A stretch of 64,000 bases of DNA from Echinococcus granulosus (GCF_000524195.1 NW_020170399.1:793758-857757), one strand, 5' to 3'. Counted from the first letter of the stretch, positions 33,617 to 45,585 are shown. A program made the numbers and translations. The notes: generated from the sequence alone by a model not told the origin.

Positions 33617-34543
33617 TTTTGACGTCTTTCTCTGGGTACCCTAGTTCAATGTTATTTTTTTATTGTTATTCTTGTAATGTGAAGAAATAAAATGCAGGTG
33701 TAGCTTATTCGAGCCTGGTGGGATATTTCGGTACTCTCGGCTCCTGGGGGGCTGTACCTCGGGTTATTTCCTGGTGGTGATAGTGTCCTAGGCACTGGTG
33801 GTAGGTGGTGGCTCGTCTCCCTCGAGTCATCCTCGTCGACCGCGTGTAATGCGCATTTGTGATGAGGTTCCGTCTAACTCGCACATCTTGCCGGCTATTG
33901 GGGGAGCGTGGGGATAGCAGATTCACAGGTTACTACGCCAAATCATCTTTGACAGGGGTGGTAGCCATTAGTATTCTCCAATAGGGACTAATGGCTTTAA
34001 CTTTTATCTTCGAGAGTAAATGTAGGAGATGTTTGCTTATTTAGAAGACTGGAAACCAAATTTATTAGCCTCGAAGATCTGGATTTGCCTAATATGCTTC
34101 TTTTCGAAGAATAAATGCAAAACTTCACCTCACTAAGTGCACCTAAAGATATTATTCATATTTCAGTTTAGTTTAGGAAGTGAAACCAATTTCAGGAGTC
34201 ATGTAAATACATTAAAAAATTATTTTATTCGACTAATTCCACATGTCCCTCTTAACTTTGCGTGGGATTGGGTAATTTTAACGGTGGCTTTTGGGATGCT
34301 TTGCTATGCGTTACACTATGCTTTTTTTCTGCTTCCTACCCACTGTAAAGTGCTGGTTAATATGCATAATTATCATAAAAGTAAAGGTTAAATACATTAA
34401 TCTTAACAACTGAGCACAAACATGCATTCTTTTTTGTCTCTGATGTTTTGGAGCCTTTGTAATCTAATTGATTATGCTTTATTTTAAAGGGTTAATTTCA
34501 TTGACACCTTTCATTTTTCTCCGAAGAATAAATAAGTGGTAAA
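33617..34543. other. Spacer between POLQ and HMCES
   Basis: It contains the POLQ polyadenylation signal (AATAAA near 33685), a GC-richer block of about 230 bp (33705-33940) unlike its AT-rich surroundings and of unknown nature, then AT-rich sequence. No convincing exon. Confidence 0.5.
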
Positions 34544-35860
34544 ATGTGTGGCAGAACAGCTTGGTAATGCCGGCCACTGTTTGATGTTTAAAGTTCCTTG
34601 AGAAAGGAAAGTATATTGGAACGTCTGGCGTCGCAATTCAATGGTAAGAAGAAATTTGAATGGCGGTCTGCTCAGTCGGTGGGTGATTTTGCTCCCTCAT
34701 TTAACAAAGCCCCTGGAAGTTTCAAGTGAGTCTTAATTTCTTCACTTTTCTCATGATTATTCTTGTTACTTGAATTTTCTCCTTTAATCTAGTCCTGTCA
34801 TAATCTCATCATCACATTTAAATTCTGCATTTGAGTGCAATGCACAGTTGGGGATCGTTCAGGTTATGCTCTGGGGTCTCATTCCCTCATTTGTGTCAAA
34901 TACACTACAGCAGGCCTCATCCGGAAACAAGTTCGCCACAACAAATGCCAGAGCTGAGAATATTCTTGAACGACCATCCTATATGGACTGCATCAAGCAC
35001 CGTCGAAGATGCGTTATATTGGCACAGGGGTAGTCATTCTTTATTGTACATTGCTTGTAGTTTTTACGAATGGAAGAAACTTGAAGGGGGCAAAAAAACA
35101 CCGTTCTTCATCTCCCTTCCTGGTAATCCTCAAACTGTACTCAAAATTTACATCTATCCTAGGAGAGAGTGAGCCGCTTATGCTTCTAGCTGGCTTCTTT
35201 TCTGTGAATAGGGAAAAATCAGTAAATCCCCAGCAAATTTTTCCATCTATCGTTTAGCTCTTCTCTTACAGCATTATTACAACAGGGGCTGTTAATGAAG
35301 TGGCAAATATACATGATCGTATGCCGGTATGTTGTTAATCATGTAGATTTACCAATATACAGGTCATTTTCCGGGACCCTGAAGACATATTCGAGTGGAT
35401 TAATCCAGAATTGTGTTCGCCTGTTTCTGTGAGCTTGTTAACATTGCTCATTTTATCTCCCGTATATAACTACATTCTTTATTGTAGACCGTGAGGTTTC
35501 TACAACAACTGATAAATAAGTTGAAACTACTCGAATTGAAGATATACCCTGTCACCCCCTTGATGAATTCTACTTCATTTGACTGTCCTCAGTGTATTGA
35601 GCCTTTGGACCATTCAAAACCGTGTGTTTATGCGCGGTATTTCTGCGTTTTATTTCTTCTGATAAGCATGGCTTCATTTCATCGACATTTATCACTCATT
35701 AACCTTAGTTACACTTTACTTCCCGTTTAGTTCGGTTCGGGACTGCCCAAAGGACAGAAAGATTGCCCAATTCTTCACTATGAAACGAAAAATTTTCGAA
35801 AACACTGAATCCACACTTGAGGAGGAACCCACTTCGAAAAAGAGACTTGAGGATTTGTAA
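34544..35860 (+). CDS. HMCES: SRAP-domain abasic-site processing protein
   Basis: Nine exons: 34544-34563, 34594-34725, 34793-35029, 35061-35122, 35163-35221, 35258-35326, 35363-35428, 35488-35621 and 35731-35860 (302 residues). HMCES crosslinks to abasic sites in single-stranded DNA through Cys2 and shields them at replication forks. The start MCGRTAC supplies catalytic Cys2. APSFNKAPGSFNP, TTNARAEN (the Asn), GFYEWKK (the Glu) and IHDRMPVIF (the His) complete the active site. The first intron is only 30 bp and splits the codon after RTA. The C-terminal tail has DRKIAQFFTMKRK, similar to a PCNA-interacting box but with Asp where Gln is usual. The intron 35222-35257 was placed to restore LFSYSIITTG, matching the family. 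Its stop is 33 bp from the stop of the next gene on the other strand. Confidence 0.93.
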
Positions 35861-35893
35861 TTGTTACAAGTCTAATGTTCTTAATTGTCAACT

Positions 35894-36691
35894 TTATAAC
35901 GGATCAAATGGACCTTCTTGAGGGAGTGGGTGACTTCGAGGAACTCGTGGCCTGATATCAGGTGTGAGTGAGGTTCTGTCTGGGTTCTCGTCTAGTCGGA
36001 TTGTTCTTGTGTGTTTTATGGGAGCCGTTCCTCTAAATGAGGTCTGAAAGAGAGTTAACATGGGATTGTTTTGTGTTGACGGATTAATTTAGTGAGATAA
36101 CTCCCATTACCTGTTGATGTGCAGGGTCCATAGGGTTGTAGTTTCTTCCACGTTCTGATTTTCTCCGTCGAATTGTCAGATACATCTCACTGGTGAAGTC
36201 TGAAGCTTCTGTCTGTGGAAGCGTTGGTCTAGCTTTAGTTTTATGCTTTTTAAGGCTTAAAAAACCCGAGATTTGTGTTGGGGATGTCGGTGAGACGTCA
36301 TCTCTGGTTACCATTTGTTCCTCGGTCCATCCTTCAAAGTGAAAAAAACAGACGATCGATTCATGACGACCTTGTGGGGTAGGATGGGCTGTATTTCTTA
36401 GGTATACCACTCTGGGTAAATATTTTGCCCAGAATTGCATTAACCTGGAGCGCGCATTTGCACGGAGTTCCTACTCTGATGACTCTTGGAGGTTCCACGC
36501 AAACTACAAAACAGCAGGTTGGTGCGTTTGGCGGGTTTGGGTTCAGATCGGTCGGACGACATCGGAGGACCTTGTGAGGTTGTTGCTGTTGCAGGTGGTG
36601 GTCGAGGCGCACTTGGCGGTGTTGGTCGTGCGCTCAGCGCCGCTGGTGCTGGTGGTGTCTCCAGCAATACTTTTTTTACTTGAGAAAACAA
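35894..36691 (-). CDS. Unrecognised 218-residue Pro/Ser-rich basic protein
   Basis: Exons 36445-36691, 36111-36370 and 35894-36043 join in phase (1, 0) for 657 nt. The N-terminus (MFSQVKKVLLETPPAP) leads into a Pro/Ala/Ser-rich stretch (residues 10-60). The middle holds a compact segment, HESIVCFFHFEGWTEEQM, and the end is Arg/Pro-rich (IRPRVPRSHPLPQEGPFDPL). No signal peptide or membrane helix. The exon structure and total length are self-consistent, but I do not recognise a family. Shadow frames of the same exons are also open, a result of the GC-rich composition. It is convergent with HMCES, with a spacer so short that their 3' UTRs must overlap. Confidence 0.65.
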
Positions 36692-38803
36692 AAGTCGTTT
36701 TCCATTTACACTTAGAATTTTTCTAATTCGAAAGCTTAACTATATTCCTTCCAGGGTAAACCGGTTTGAGACCTCATCAGCTGGCTAAGGGGAATCAAAA
36801 ATTTGGGGCAATAAAACGGAATGCAGTCCTGCTGGGTTAATTTGATAGCGCCTTGTGGAGAGGTCTTTAGCTACTGGCTGTGCGTGGTCCAATTTCACTA
36901 GAAAGGGAAATAAAGTGTCATTTTTTTCAGATCACTAAATTCATCTAATTATAATTCAAAAACAAACTGGTTAGACTTTGCGACGGTATCTTCTTCCCGA
37001 CCCACTTCCAGATACATTGCGTTAGAAACCCCTAATACAGTCAGGTACGATGCAATATCATTGGTTTTTTAGGTATTAACCTGAAACCTCTCCCCCCCCC
37101 CCCCCAGTGATCACGAAGATAATTTTTCTCCTGCAAACTAAGGGTTGTTACGACAACCGCTATTGAACTTTCTAGGGATTTTAATTTACTCTAGATTTGG
37201 GAGTGCAACTGCAAAATCTACTGCAGCTGCCGTTGTTTAGACAGGCAAGATTCCGAAATCCACGCAGTTTTTACCCTGAGGTTTTCGTAAAGACGGTATT
37301 CAGACCTGTAACTGAGGTTAAAACTGTCTGTTTGTTTAGCAGTATTACCGATTCGGCTTCCATAACTCCTCTGCACCAAAGTTCCAACGCAATCCAGCAT
37401 ATCACTGGAGCATTGCAATTCGCTGTAATGGAGTTGACAGTTCAAGTAACGGAATTTTCTTCCTCAAAACGATGCACGAAGTCCCATAAATTACTACCAA
37501 ATAGACGGTCGAGAGTAAATGAATGCGACTCTGAAAAAGGCGTTTATGTGAAAAACAGCCCTTTGATCGTTGCTTTCAGGAAAAGCCCAGAAATCTCTAA
37601 AGTTGGGAGTATTTCAATCTAATGGCCTGGCACAAATGAAAACCATTCAAGAAACCAGCATAACCACTGATCCCACCACAAAATCCGCTCACGTATTACA
37701 AATTGTTTTGGGCCAAATTTGGTGAACTGAAAAGAAAAAAGTAGGAAAAGCAAAATCAAAATACACTTACGAAGTGGCAGGCCTTCTAACATTTTGGCAT
37801 ACTGACTTCGAAATTGGCCTACCAAAACATGAACGAATTGAAAACGATGGAGGAAGTAGTCGCACAGGGTTAGTTCAGGTATTGTCGGTTATGGAGGTCA
37901 AAAAGATGAATCCGAGGGGAGTTTGGGGGGGATTGGATGTAGGCAAGTAAAAACTGTCCATTCCAAAAGGAAGTGAAAGTTAGAAGCGGAGGACGAGGGA
38001 ATTAGCAACACCTTTCAGAGGAGCATTGGAGATGCACCACTGCAGTTTACTGTAGCACTTTCAGCTTACTCTTCAACCGATTTCCCGCTTCTGTGTCTGG
38101 CAAGTAGTTGAATGGAAGCCTGCCACTGTAGTCCCGCACTGTAGCTTTTGCATCTGAGAATAGCAGTGGAAACACCAAAATTGATGACAACTGAAATAGT
38201 TCCCAAACCCACAACTTCCGGAATGATGGTATTTTAAGTAATGAAATTAATTTCTGTTACAAAGATATGATAAAGGGCTGCCTTAAAAGACGGGACGCCA
38301 GAGCTATTCCATTTGGACAGTAAAAAACAAAAGTGGCTTTTTTTCAACTACAAGGTAAAAGAAGTTCGTAAATTGGCAAATTGTGCAAAATCGTGCAAAT
38401 TAGTAAGCCTTCTACCGCTGCTATTGCGCAACTAAAACGAGGGATGGAATGGAGAAAAAATGAGATGTTTTCCGGCACGCGTGAAAGAAGGTTTTAGTTT
38501 GTCTCACGCACCACTGAAACAGCACCTAAACTCAAACATGAATAAAATTGCATGTAAAATTTTCCCAAACTTTCTGCGGCGGCCCTGTTTTATACCTTAT
38601 CAGATCACAAATTTGTCTGGTTAGAAATACCGCATGCAAGTCATCAATTGGATGACGGAATGGAGGTGTAAACACGAGATTGCATTTTCAAGATCAGATG
38701 GCTATCAAATTCCCATGTATAAATAATGAAAATGACTCAACAATAAACATCGTGAGCGTATTCATCCTCTCAAGGATTGCCGCACAAAGGAATTAATCCC
38801 ATT
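36692..38803. other. Region without a supported gene
   Basis: It contains a 14-base poly-C run (37092-37105) and an open frame 37197-37622 (plus, starting with TTG) of 141 codons. That frame has a polypyrimidine tract upstream but no recognisable motif, so I do not call it a gene. The rest is AT-rich. Confidence 0.45.
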
Positions 38804-40200
38804 TCAAAATTGATAAGCACGTAGCTGAGAAGATAAATGACCTTCTAGATAATCTAGAAGTAGGACTTTGCCATCTACCCACCAGGCCTGAGTAGGAATA
38901 ATTGATGTGAAAGAAGGAGTAAAGGTGAAAAAACTCACTAAATTGAGACATGAGAGTGAACGCTACTTCTTCCGAAGCACCAATGGCAGCCATATGCAGA
39001 GGAGTAAGACCCTGAATTAACAGTTGTAGGGTCTTGGTAATAGAAGGCACCTACCCCCTGAAATGAAAAAACGTCGAATTTTAGATCATCGAAGTAAAAT
39101 TCTTCCAGCAAACGTGATTGCGCTCAGACAAGTGAATTAAAAATCATGCAGAAGAAGTACACAGACAATTATCACCCCCTTTGAATGCTAAATGAGAGGT
39201 AGGCCCTTGAGTACTTTAAAGTTTCATAGTCCTCCACGCATGGGGTGACTAGATGAAGCGGTTCTACAGCCAAAGATTCATCACCGCTATACTTGAATTA
39301 CTTTAAGTAAAAATGAAGTGAAATAAACAATGAAATGAGTAGACATTCGCACGGGAACAATTCTTGTTATCTGCTTCCTAATGTGTTCCTGGATAGCGGC
39401 GACGACATACATGGTTGCGAATATCCACGTTCGCCTTATAAGTTCCCGCCAGAAGACGAACCAAACTCATATCATTAACTTGAGCAGCAAAATGCAGAGC
39501 AGTCTATAAAGCCAAGATCAAGTAGAAATGACTTTACAATATTACATATTGTACTTTAGCAAAGAGAGAAAAGACTTACGTTCTGGAACGCAGGGGTTAA
39601 CCGATTGTAAGGTAAGGGTAGATAAGAAAAAGAATAGATTAGTGTCCAACACTAAAAGTAGGTAGAAGATACTCACTCCTGTAATATAGTCCTGCGATTG
39701 GAAAAAATAAACGAGGTAAACTATATTACGAAATCAAATAGGCTTCCATATCCACTATCGAAAAGGTCACACAACATACCCGCCAATTGACGAGTTCAGG
39801 ATCATTCGAAAGTAAGCGAGACATTTCATTGAAGTCGTACTTTAAAATAGCATCCCGCCACTTTCGCTCTTGATCAGAAATCTTCCAAGAGCAATTTAGA
39901 AAAAATTTTCATCGACTTACGAGATAAGCATTCGATGCGCATAAACGTGCCCCACAAACATCACCACTAAGCTAGAAAAAAAATTTAGAAAATGACTATT
40001 ATGAAAAAGAAGGCTTCAACAAAAGTAAAAAATTCGTAAATACATAGTAAATGAAAGACGTAAAAAGCTGGCGACTAGCGTTTATAAGGATATCTGCTTC
40101 TGGAACTCACACGCGCTGACTGAGTATTCAGTAAATTGTTTATGTGATACGCCGGAGACTTCCGCAAGACTATCTTTTCAGATGTTTCAGAAGTTTGCAT
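38804..40200 (-). CDS. Small sosondowah-like ankyrin-repeat protein
   Basis: Seven exons: 40111-40200, 39921-39971, 39780-39881, 39677-39691, 39411-39503, 38939-39011 and 38804-38874 (495 nt, 164 residues). The 15-bp exon (DYITG) is needed to build the join NWR-DYITG-TALHFAA. That sequence, with RLLSNDPELVNWRD before and HGLTPLHMAAIGA after, matches the ankyrin block of SOWAH proteins (RDFITGFTALHWAAKHG type). Two ankyrin repeats are clear (TALHFAAQVNDMSLVRLL, GLTPLHMAAIGASEE) and a third is degenerate. SOWAH proteins are usually several hundred residues with a winged-helix N-terminus; here only the ankyrin part remains. Function is unknown; protein-protein interaction is likely. No transmembrane segment. 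Confidence 0.8.
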
Positions 40201-40493
40201 TACACTTAAGGGTCTTCAATATGAACTGTACAATAAAGGAGCGCGATAAACACGTTACTTAAGTGGCGTAATTATGCAGCACCAAAATTCGAAAGGCAGG
40301 AAGGAAAAAGCTATTTGACTGAACAAAAAAACTAAAGGAACCAATAAAGCGGTGAATTTGTAACATACAAGACGTTATATATCCATGTACGCATGCAGAA
40401 CATTTTATTAAAGTGAAAGCAATTTCGTGACACAAGTACATAGCCATTAGCTAAAAGGAGCAAAAATTTGCGAAAACACCGATATAGAAAATG

Positions 40494-40923
40494 AGTTAAA
40501 TAAACCAATGAACTTAACAAAAAGGGGTTAAAAATTGTGGAAAAAAATAATACAGGTAAGTAAACCATTTCTTAAAAAGGCGTAACTTGTTAATCCATTC
40601 GCAAAAAATGGGATTTCCAGGAATTTTAAATATTCCTGAGCAGTCCTAAAAGCATACAAAATCCTCCCAAACTCCTGTGAAAATTATTACAAAGTTCGAA
40701 GGAAGTTAAGTAAACTAATGAACTTAACAAAAAAGGATTAAGAGATTATGGGAACGATAATGCAGGTAAGTAAATCACTTCTTAAAAGGGCATGGGTTGT
40801 TTAATACACGCGTAAAAAACAACAAGGAAATCTTCAAGAACTTTAAATATTCCTGAGCAGTGCTAAGGGCATACAAAATCCTTCCAAATCCTTGTAAAAA
40901 TTACTGCAAAGTTCAAAGAAAGT
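40494..40923. repeat. Tandem duplication, unit about 210 bp, two copies
   Basis: The block starting TAAACCAATGAACTTAAC (40501) recurs at 40711 (TAAACTAATGAACTTAAC), and the similarity continues through TTAAATATTCCTGAGCAG to the following AAAGTTC. The copies have diverged moderately. No coding potential. Confidence 0.8.
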
Positions 40924-41899
40924 AGAACTAAAGGTGATATACATAGGGGAAACAAAAGCTGGCGCTAGTTGACATTAAGCATTTCTGCAAAATTGGCACG
41001 AACAAATTAAACAACCTTTGGGAAGTACAATCCTGTTATAATATTTCACTAATGTAGAGAGTAATTAAGGCCCGTTGACAAAATCCCAATGTATTAAAGA
41101 ACGAGCCTTTCTAATATGGGTAAGAAAGCCCAACCGTAAACACACAATCTTATCTATTTGTCCACCTGTGCACAAGCGGACTAAGACAACGCGCCGTAGA
41201 CAGCTTGATAGGTCCGCTTAGTAAACTATACGCTAGGTTAATAACGTGATCAATTTTAAAAAAATTGGAGATTTCTTATAAATTAGGCCAACTTCGTTAT
41301 TTCATCATGGTCTTGAGCTAAAATAGCGAGGGTTTGCTTTAACTTGGTTATAAAATTGGGTTGTAAGCGAAAAAAGATAAATTATTTCGACAGAAAGCAA
41401 ATAATCGTTCCAAAGTTTAACAATATTTACTGGAAGTGTAGAGAAATGAGGCTGCAATGATATGAGTCTCATTTCAAGTGGTATACATGAATCACTTTAC
41501 ATTTGAGGAAAACCTGCAGATTTGTGGATCAAAATCGGGGAGTATTTACATTCCAAGTTCACAATTTCATGTTTTATACCACTAAACTACATACCCATAA
41601 TAGTGGTCAGAAATTAAATGCTGGATTTTTGGGTCAGAATCAGTATTGCTTACCTTATATGCAGCATTCCGAGACTTTCACAAAGACGAAGGAAGACAGC
41701 GCAGGGCGCAAGTCGCAGGTCTCCTCTTTTTTGTTCCTAGCGCTCTTAGAACGACCAGGTTGATTTAATTTTGACATATTTATTGGAAGAAATTGGATCG
41801 GGAAACCAAGCACAAAGTTTAGAGAGGGGAAGAACCGCAATGGTTCTCGAATATGGGAGACGCCGATTTTGTCGTCAAATTCGAATTGTCACCTTGCCT

Positions 41900-42093
41900 C
41901 TTATCTGAAAGGTACATTAACACAATATATTACAATAGCACTCGGTCAGAATATGTACTGTCGACGTACAGAGGGGCTGGAGGCCAGAACCCCCCGAGTA
42001 CAATGGGGAGGCCCCGAAGTGTCGCATAAGTTATTTTCTGGAAACAAAAATACCCAATAATAATAACAAATATCCAGTAATTAGACTGTGTGC
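41900..42093 (-). mobile_element. TRIM-like LTR copy
   Basis: It carries the LTR core read on the minus strand (GTCGACGTACAGAGGGGCTG), which matches other copies. The ends are diverged and the boundaries approximate. Confidence 0.5.
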
Positions 42094-42260
42094 AAACGCT
42101 TCCAATCCTCAGTTATTAATACCACACTTTGTCCCTTTTTTCATTTATCCTCATTGCCCTTTGGTTTCCCAGGTTATACAATTTCAGATTCTTTAAACTT
42201 ATCGATAAATAACCGGTTCTCATACTACTTCTAACACCAGTTTTAGTCGTAGGAACTTTA

Positions 42261-42448
42261 TGTAGCCCCCGATACTTTTCCAAAAACGAAAGATGACATA
42301 ATTCTCGGGCAGAATACATACATATCCGGCACACAAAAGGTATTAGGGCTACTGGCATGGTCCGGAAGCCAGCCCACCCCATGAGACAATCGCTAAGACA
42401 GAGAGGCCCTTTGCCAATAACTGAGAGTTAAACTACCATCACATTACA
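42261..42448 (-). mobile_element. Solo TRIM-like LTR
   Basis: A full-length LTR of about 188 bp in minus orientation, from TGTAGCCCCCGATAC to ACATTACA, with TG...CA ends and the internal GGGCTACTGGCATGG block shared with the copies at 43.7 and 51.0 kb. Confidence 0.7.
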
Positions 42449-43639
42449 ACTAGGATTTGGGTTCCTAGGCAATTCTAGGGTTTTTAGTTTGTACCGAAAA
42501 GGGATTGTGAGTTAATTTTGGTTTTCTAAAACAAATTTCATGGCATTTTATGGAAGGGCTGGTAAACCACGACAACGCGCTATTTCGACCGAAGTCATTT
42601 GACTGGCCGATCCGGCGTACATGCCCATTAAAGTATTAAGGTCTCACCACACAACCCTTCTATCCCTTACACAGCGCATTCCAGGAATTGTGCCCTATTC
42701 ACAAGGAAATTTCTCAAAACACTATTTCTCATAACAAAAGTATTATTCTAGAAACTGAAAGAGAATTTTAACTGGACGGCTTGCCGATTTGTTTTTTTAA
42801 ACAATTCGGATCTTTCTCACCTATTGCTATAGTTGATGTTTGCTTTCACCTAAAAACGAGGGGATACGAATTTCTTCCGTCATATTATCAAAATACACAC
42901 TAATATTACTGCTGTATTTCCCCTCAGTCTCCGGTTTCATACTTCTGACTCGGATAGACTGCTTCGAGGAAGATGTCGTATACCATGGCAGCGCGAGATT
43001 TTACGATGGAATAGGGTTTACGGAGGAATTGATGTCTGGGATCAATGATGCCTTCTCGACCATGGGTTGAGTCCTGTCAACTTATATACAACCTAAAGGG
43101 TGTATTCAAGAAGAGACACATCACAATATACCCGTAGGCTATTCCACGTCAATTTGTCCTTTGATCCAATTTAAGGCGCCAAGAGGCAACCATTTCGAAT
43201 TTGGTAGGCTTTAAAAACTGGTTGAATCACGGTATCTACCTGTGAATGTTTCAATCTTGCATTGATGCAAATTAGTCTTGTGGACAACAAAGCACTTAAA
43301 TTATATATTCACCATCCCAATTTTCTCAGTAACATGTGCCTATTTCCAGTAATTTGATAAACAAAAACAACATTGTTTGGTGATGAAATTATTAAAGTCA
43401 ACTTTATGTCCCAGTGGACCTTCAAAAACGGTGAAATTAATGTACCAATACAGACACTTTAGCGAGGTCCCCAAAACTAATTTCGCGCCCTTTTCGCTAT
43501 ATATTTAAACGAAGCCAAAATGCACAACGAATTTTCTGAAATAAAGACATTTAAACGCCGACATTTCCCTTTTATGTTAAGAATCATTTAAATGCACCTT
43601 TCTAGTTTTTCAAGCCGTTCAGACGATGGAGGAAAGCAT

Positions 43640-43790
43640 AGTACTAAGCCTGATTATGTGCTATGAACATACAGAAATGCTTGGGGCTACTGGCATGGCC
43701 CTAGGGCAAAGTCGTCAGGTGGGAGTACAATGGCGGATACCCTAAGTGGTCCGCTACCAAAACCGAGATTTAACAAATAATTTGCACATT
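43640..43790 (-). mobile_element. TRIM-like LTR fragment
   Basis: Shares the GGGGCTACTGGCATGGCCC block with the solo LTR at 42.3 kb; the ends are not recognisable. Confidence 0.5.
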
Positions 43791-44046
43791 ACTTTTACCA
43801 ACTTTGAAAGCCAAATCCATTGAGAAGTGAGGTTTTAAGATTGCAGGACAATGCCAGATCACTTAAGGACTGCATGAGTGATTGTTGATTTTCATGAAAA
43901 TAATCAGTATCCAATCACGGCTTAACCCTGTTGCATTTCAGAAAGAAGATACTCTGGTGCGCTATTACGACCACAAGGAACCAGGTAAATGAGGCCAGGT
44001 GAGTGCACGCACCTTCTGGGTCAGAGCAGGTAGAGACCTGTGTAGG

Positions 44047-44053
44047 TATATAT
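44047..44053 (+). promoter_or_regulatory. TATA-like box upstream of the four-helix protein
   Basis: TATATAT lies 38 bp upstream of the ATG at 44091. If used, the 5' UTR would be very short. Inference from position only. Confidence 0.3.
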
Positions 44054-44090
44054 GCACCAAAAAGCCCCCACTTTTCTTTGACTCTTCCCG

Positions 44091-44504
44091 ATGGACATTC
44101 TCACTCTCACAGCACCTCTCACCTGCCTCTCCATAGGTCTCGGTATCACGGCGATGGTCCTGCCCAAGTGGAATTGCGGCGGCTTTTTCACAACTTGTGC
44201 CTTAACCCTCATCCACCTCATCATCATGGCACTCATTCTCGGCGGCATGGCTCTTATCTCGATCGTCTTCTTCGCCGACATCTGTAGTGCTTGCAACACC
44301 AAGTGGTTGCCTGGACCAGTCTGCGCCTCCTATAAGATAATAATTTCTGCTCTCGGAGCTGCAAGTCTAATGGGGGGCAACCTACTTTACGCAACAGTGT
44401 TCGTCCAATCATGGTCCTTCCTGCTCTCCTTCTCAAGCGCCATCATCGCCGTGCATGTGGTACTGTTCGCCATTTTTGGATCAAAGTGTTTCCGCAATAA
44501 CTGA
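44091..44504 (+). CDS. Single-exon four-helix membrane protein, copy 1
   Basis: 137 residues with no intron, unusual in this window. Four hydrophobic segments (about residues 5-25, 33-57, 78-98, 106-128) predict a tetraspan protein with short ends. Between helices 1 and 2 is LPKWNCGGFFTTC; between 2 and 3 is a Cys/Pro loop (CSACNTKWLPGPVCASY); helix 3 ends GGNLLYA. It is clearly paralogous to 48528-48944, with the same length and aligned Cys and Trp. The W-x-C...C loop recalls the claudin/PMP22 superfamily, but the standard W-GLW-C-C signature is not complete. It could be a lineage-specific tetraspan family of tegument or junction type; that role is a guess. Confidence 0.75.
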   Translation: MDILTLTAPLTCLSIGLGITAMVLPKWNCGGFFTTCALTLIHLIIMALILGGMALISIVFFADICSACNTKWLPGPVCASYKIIISALGAASLMGGNLLYATVFVQSWSFLLSFSSAIIAVHVVLFAIFGSKCFRNN

Positions 44505-45585
44505 TGCTTTGCGCACTCTCCCTTCACGTATGCTCCACTACAATACCTACATCTATAACTGCGGTGGTTTCAAAAAGATTATTAACAAAATATCCACCTA
44601 TTTTATATTCAAACACGTGTAGCTTCACTGTGAAAATCAGGGAGGTACACAATTTTTGGATGCATTTTTTTCAAGTCGCCGTTGCTATTTCTTTGAAGGT
44701 GGCTTTACACATTAGAAATTGCAGGGTTTTCAGTTGGAATCCTGTATTACTACCTCCACCACATTGGTTTGACAGTTAATGCATTGCACCTCGGCTTCTT
44801 CGACAAGCATCTAAACAATCCAACAATGAAATGAAAGTTTTTATTTCACTTAAAATTACCGCACGATACCATTATAAATAATGAGATTTACATGAACTAA
44901 TTTCATTTTTTTAATTTTTCATGTCAGATTCATTTCACAGTGAAATCTGAAGGCAAAAAATACTTCTCTACACCCTAATTTGCATTTACAATTTATTTGA
45001 TTAAAATACTTTCATATGGTAAGAAAAATTTAATTATAGCAAAACGAACCGAGGCATTAAACCACACTACTAATTCGCTAGGTACATCCTTGCGTTTTCA
45101 AAAAGCAAATGCATGATGAGAAGTTTGATTTAATTTTTATGGATATCAGTGGGGTGTTAGAATTTCAAAAACTTTTATGTAAAAAAGAATTAAACTTTGC
45201 TGCTGTTAGTCTAAAAGTAATAGAATAAGCAGACTTAATAATGCCAAGGTGAAGGAAAGAAAACGTGTAACGCCGAAATTGATAAGGGATCCAATTAATC
45301 CAACTTCTTGGCCAAAACAATATGCAGCAGAGCAAATACGCAATCCCCTCTTGAAATAACCTAACCATGACTGTAAAACTTCAATTCGCACTAACTCATT
45401 TATTTCTAGAATTGTACACATATTTGTAATGTGGTAAATAGATGATGAATCTACCATAGGTGGTGTGATATTATCACAATTACAGTGTTTCGGTAATAGC
45501 GGATGCAAATTGAAGAAAGCCATTATTTCTCATACCGTTTCGATGTATTTAAAGTACATGATTATTATTATCATCATCTAGTAAT

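Larger units (their letters stand above)
40201..44090. other. Gene-poor region with TRIM LTR copies
   Basis: Apart from the 210-bp duplication and three LTR copies listed separately, I see no exon with family features. An open frame at 42840-43070 has no motif. Confidence 0.45.

Noticed and set aside
37197..37622. 141-codon open frame on the plus strand
   Set aside because: No ATG at the start, no recognisable motif; kept as unexplained rather than called.
39590..39620. Possible extra exon in the SOWAH-like gene (LTPAFQN)
   Set aside because: No acceptor AG precedes it, and direct joining of the flanking exons fits the family better.
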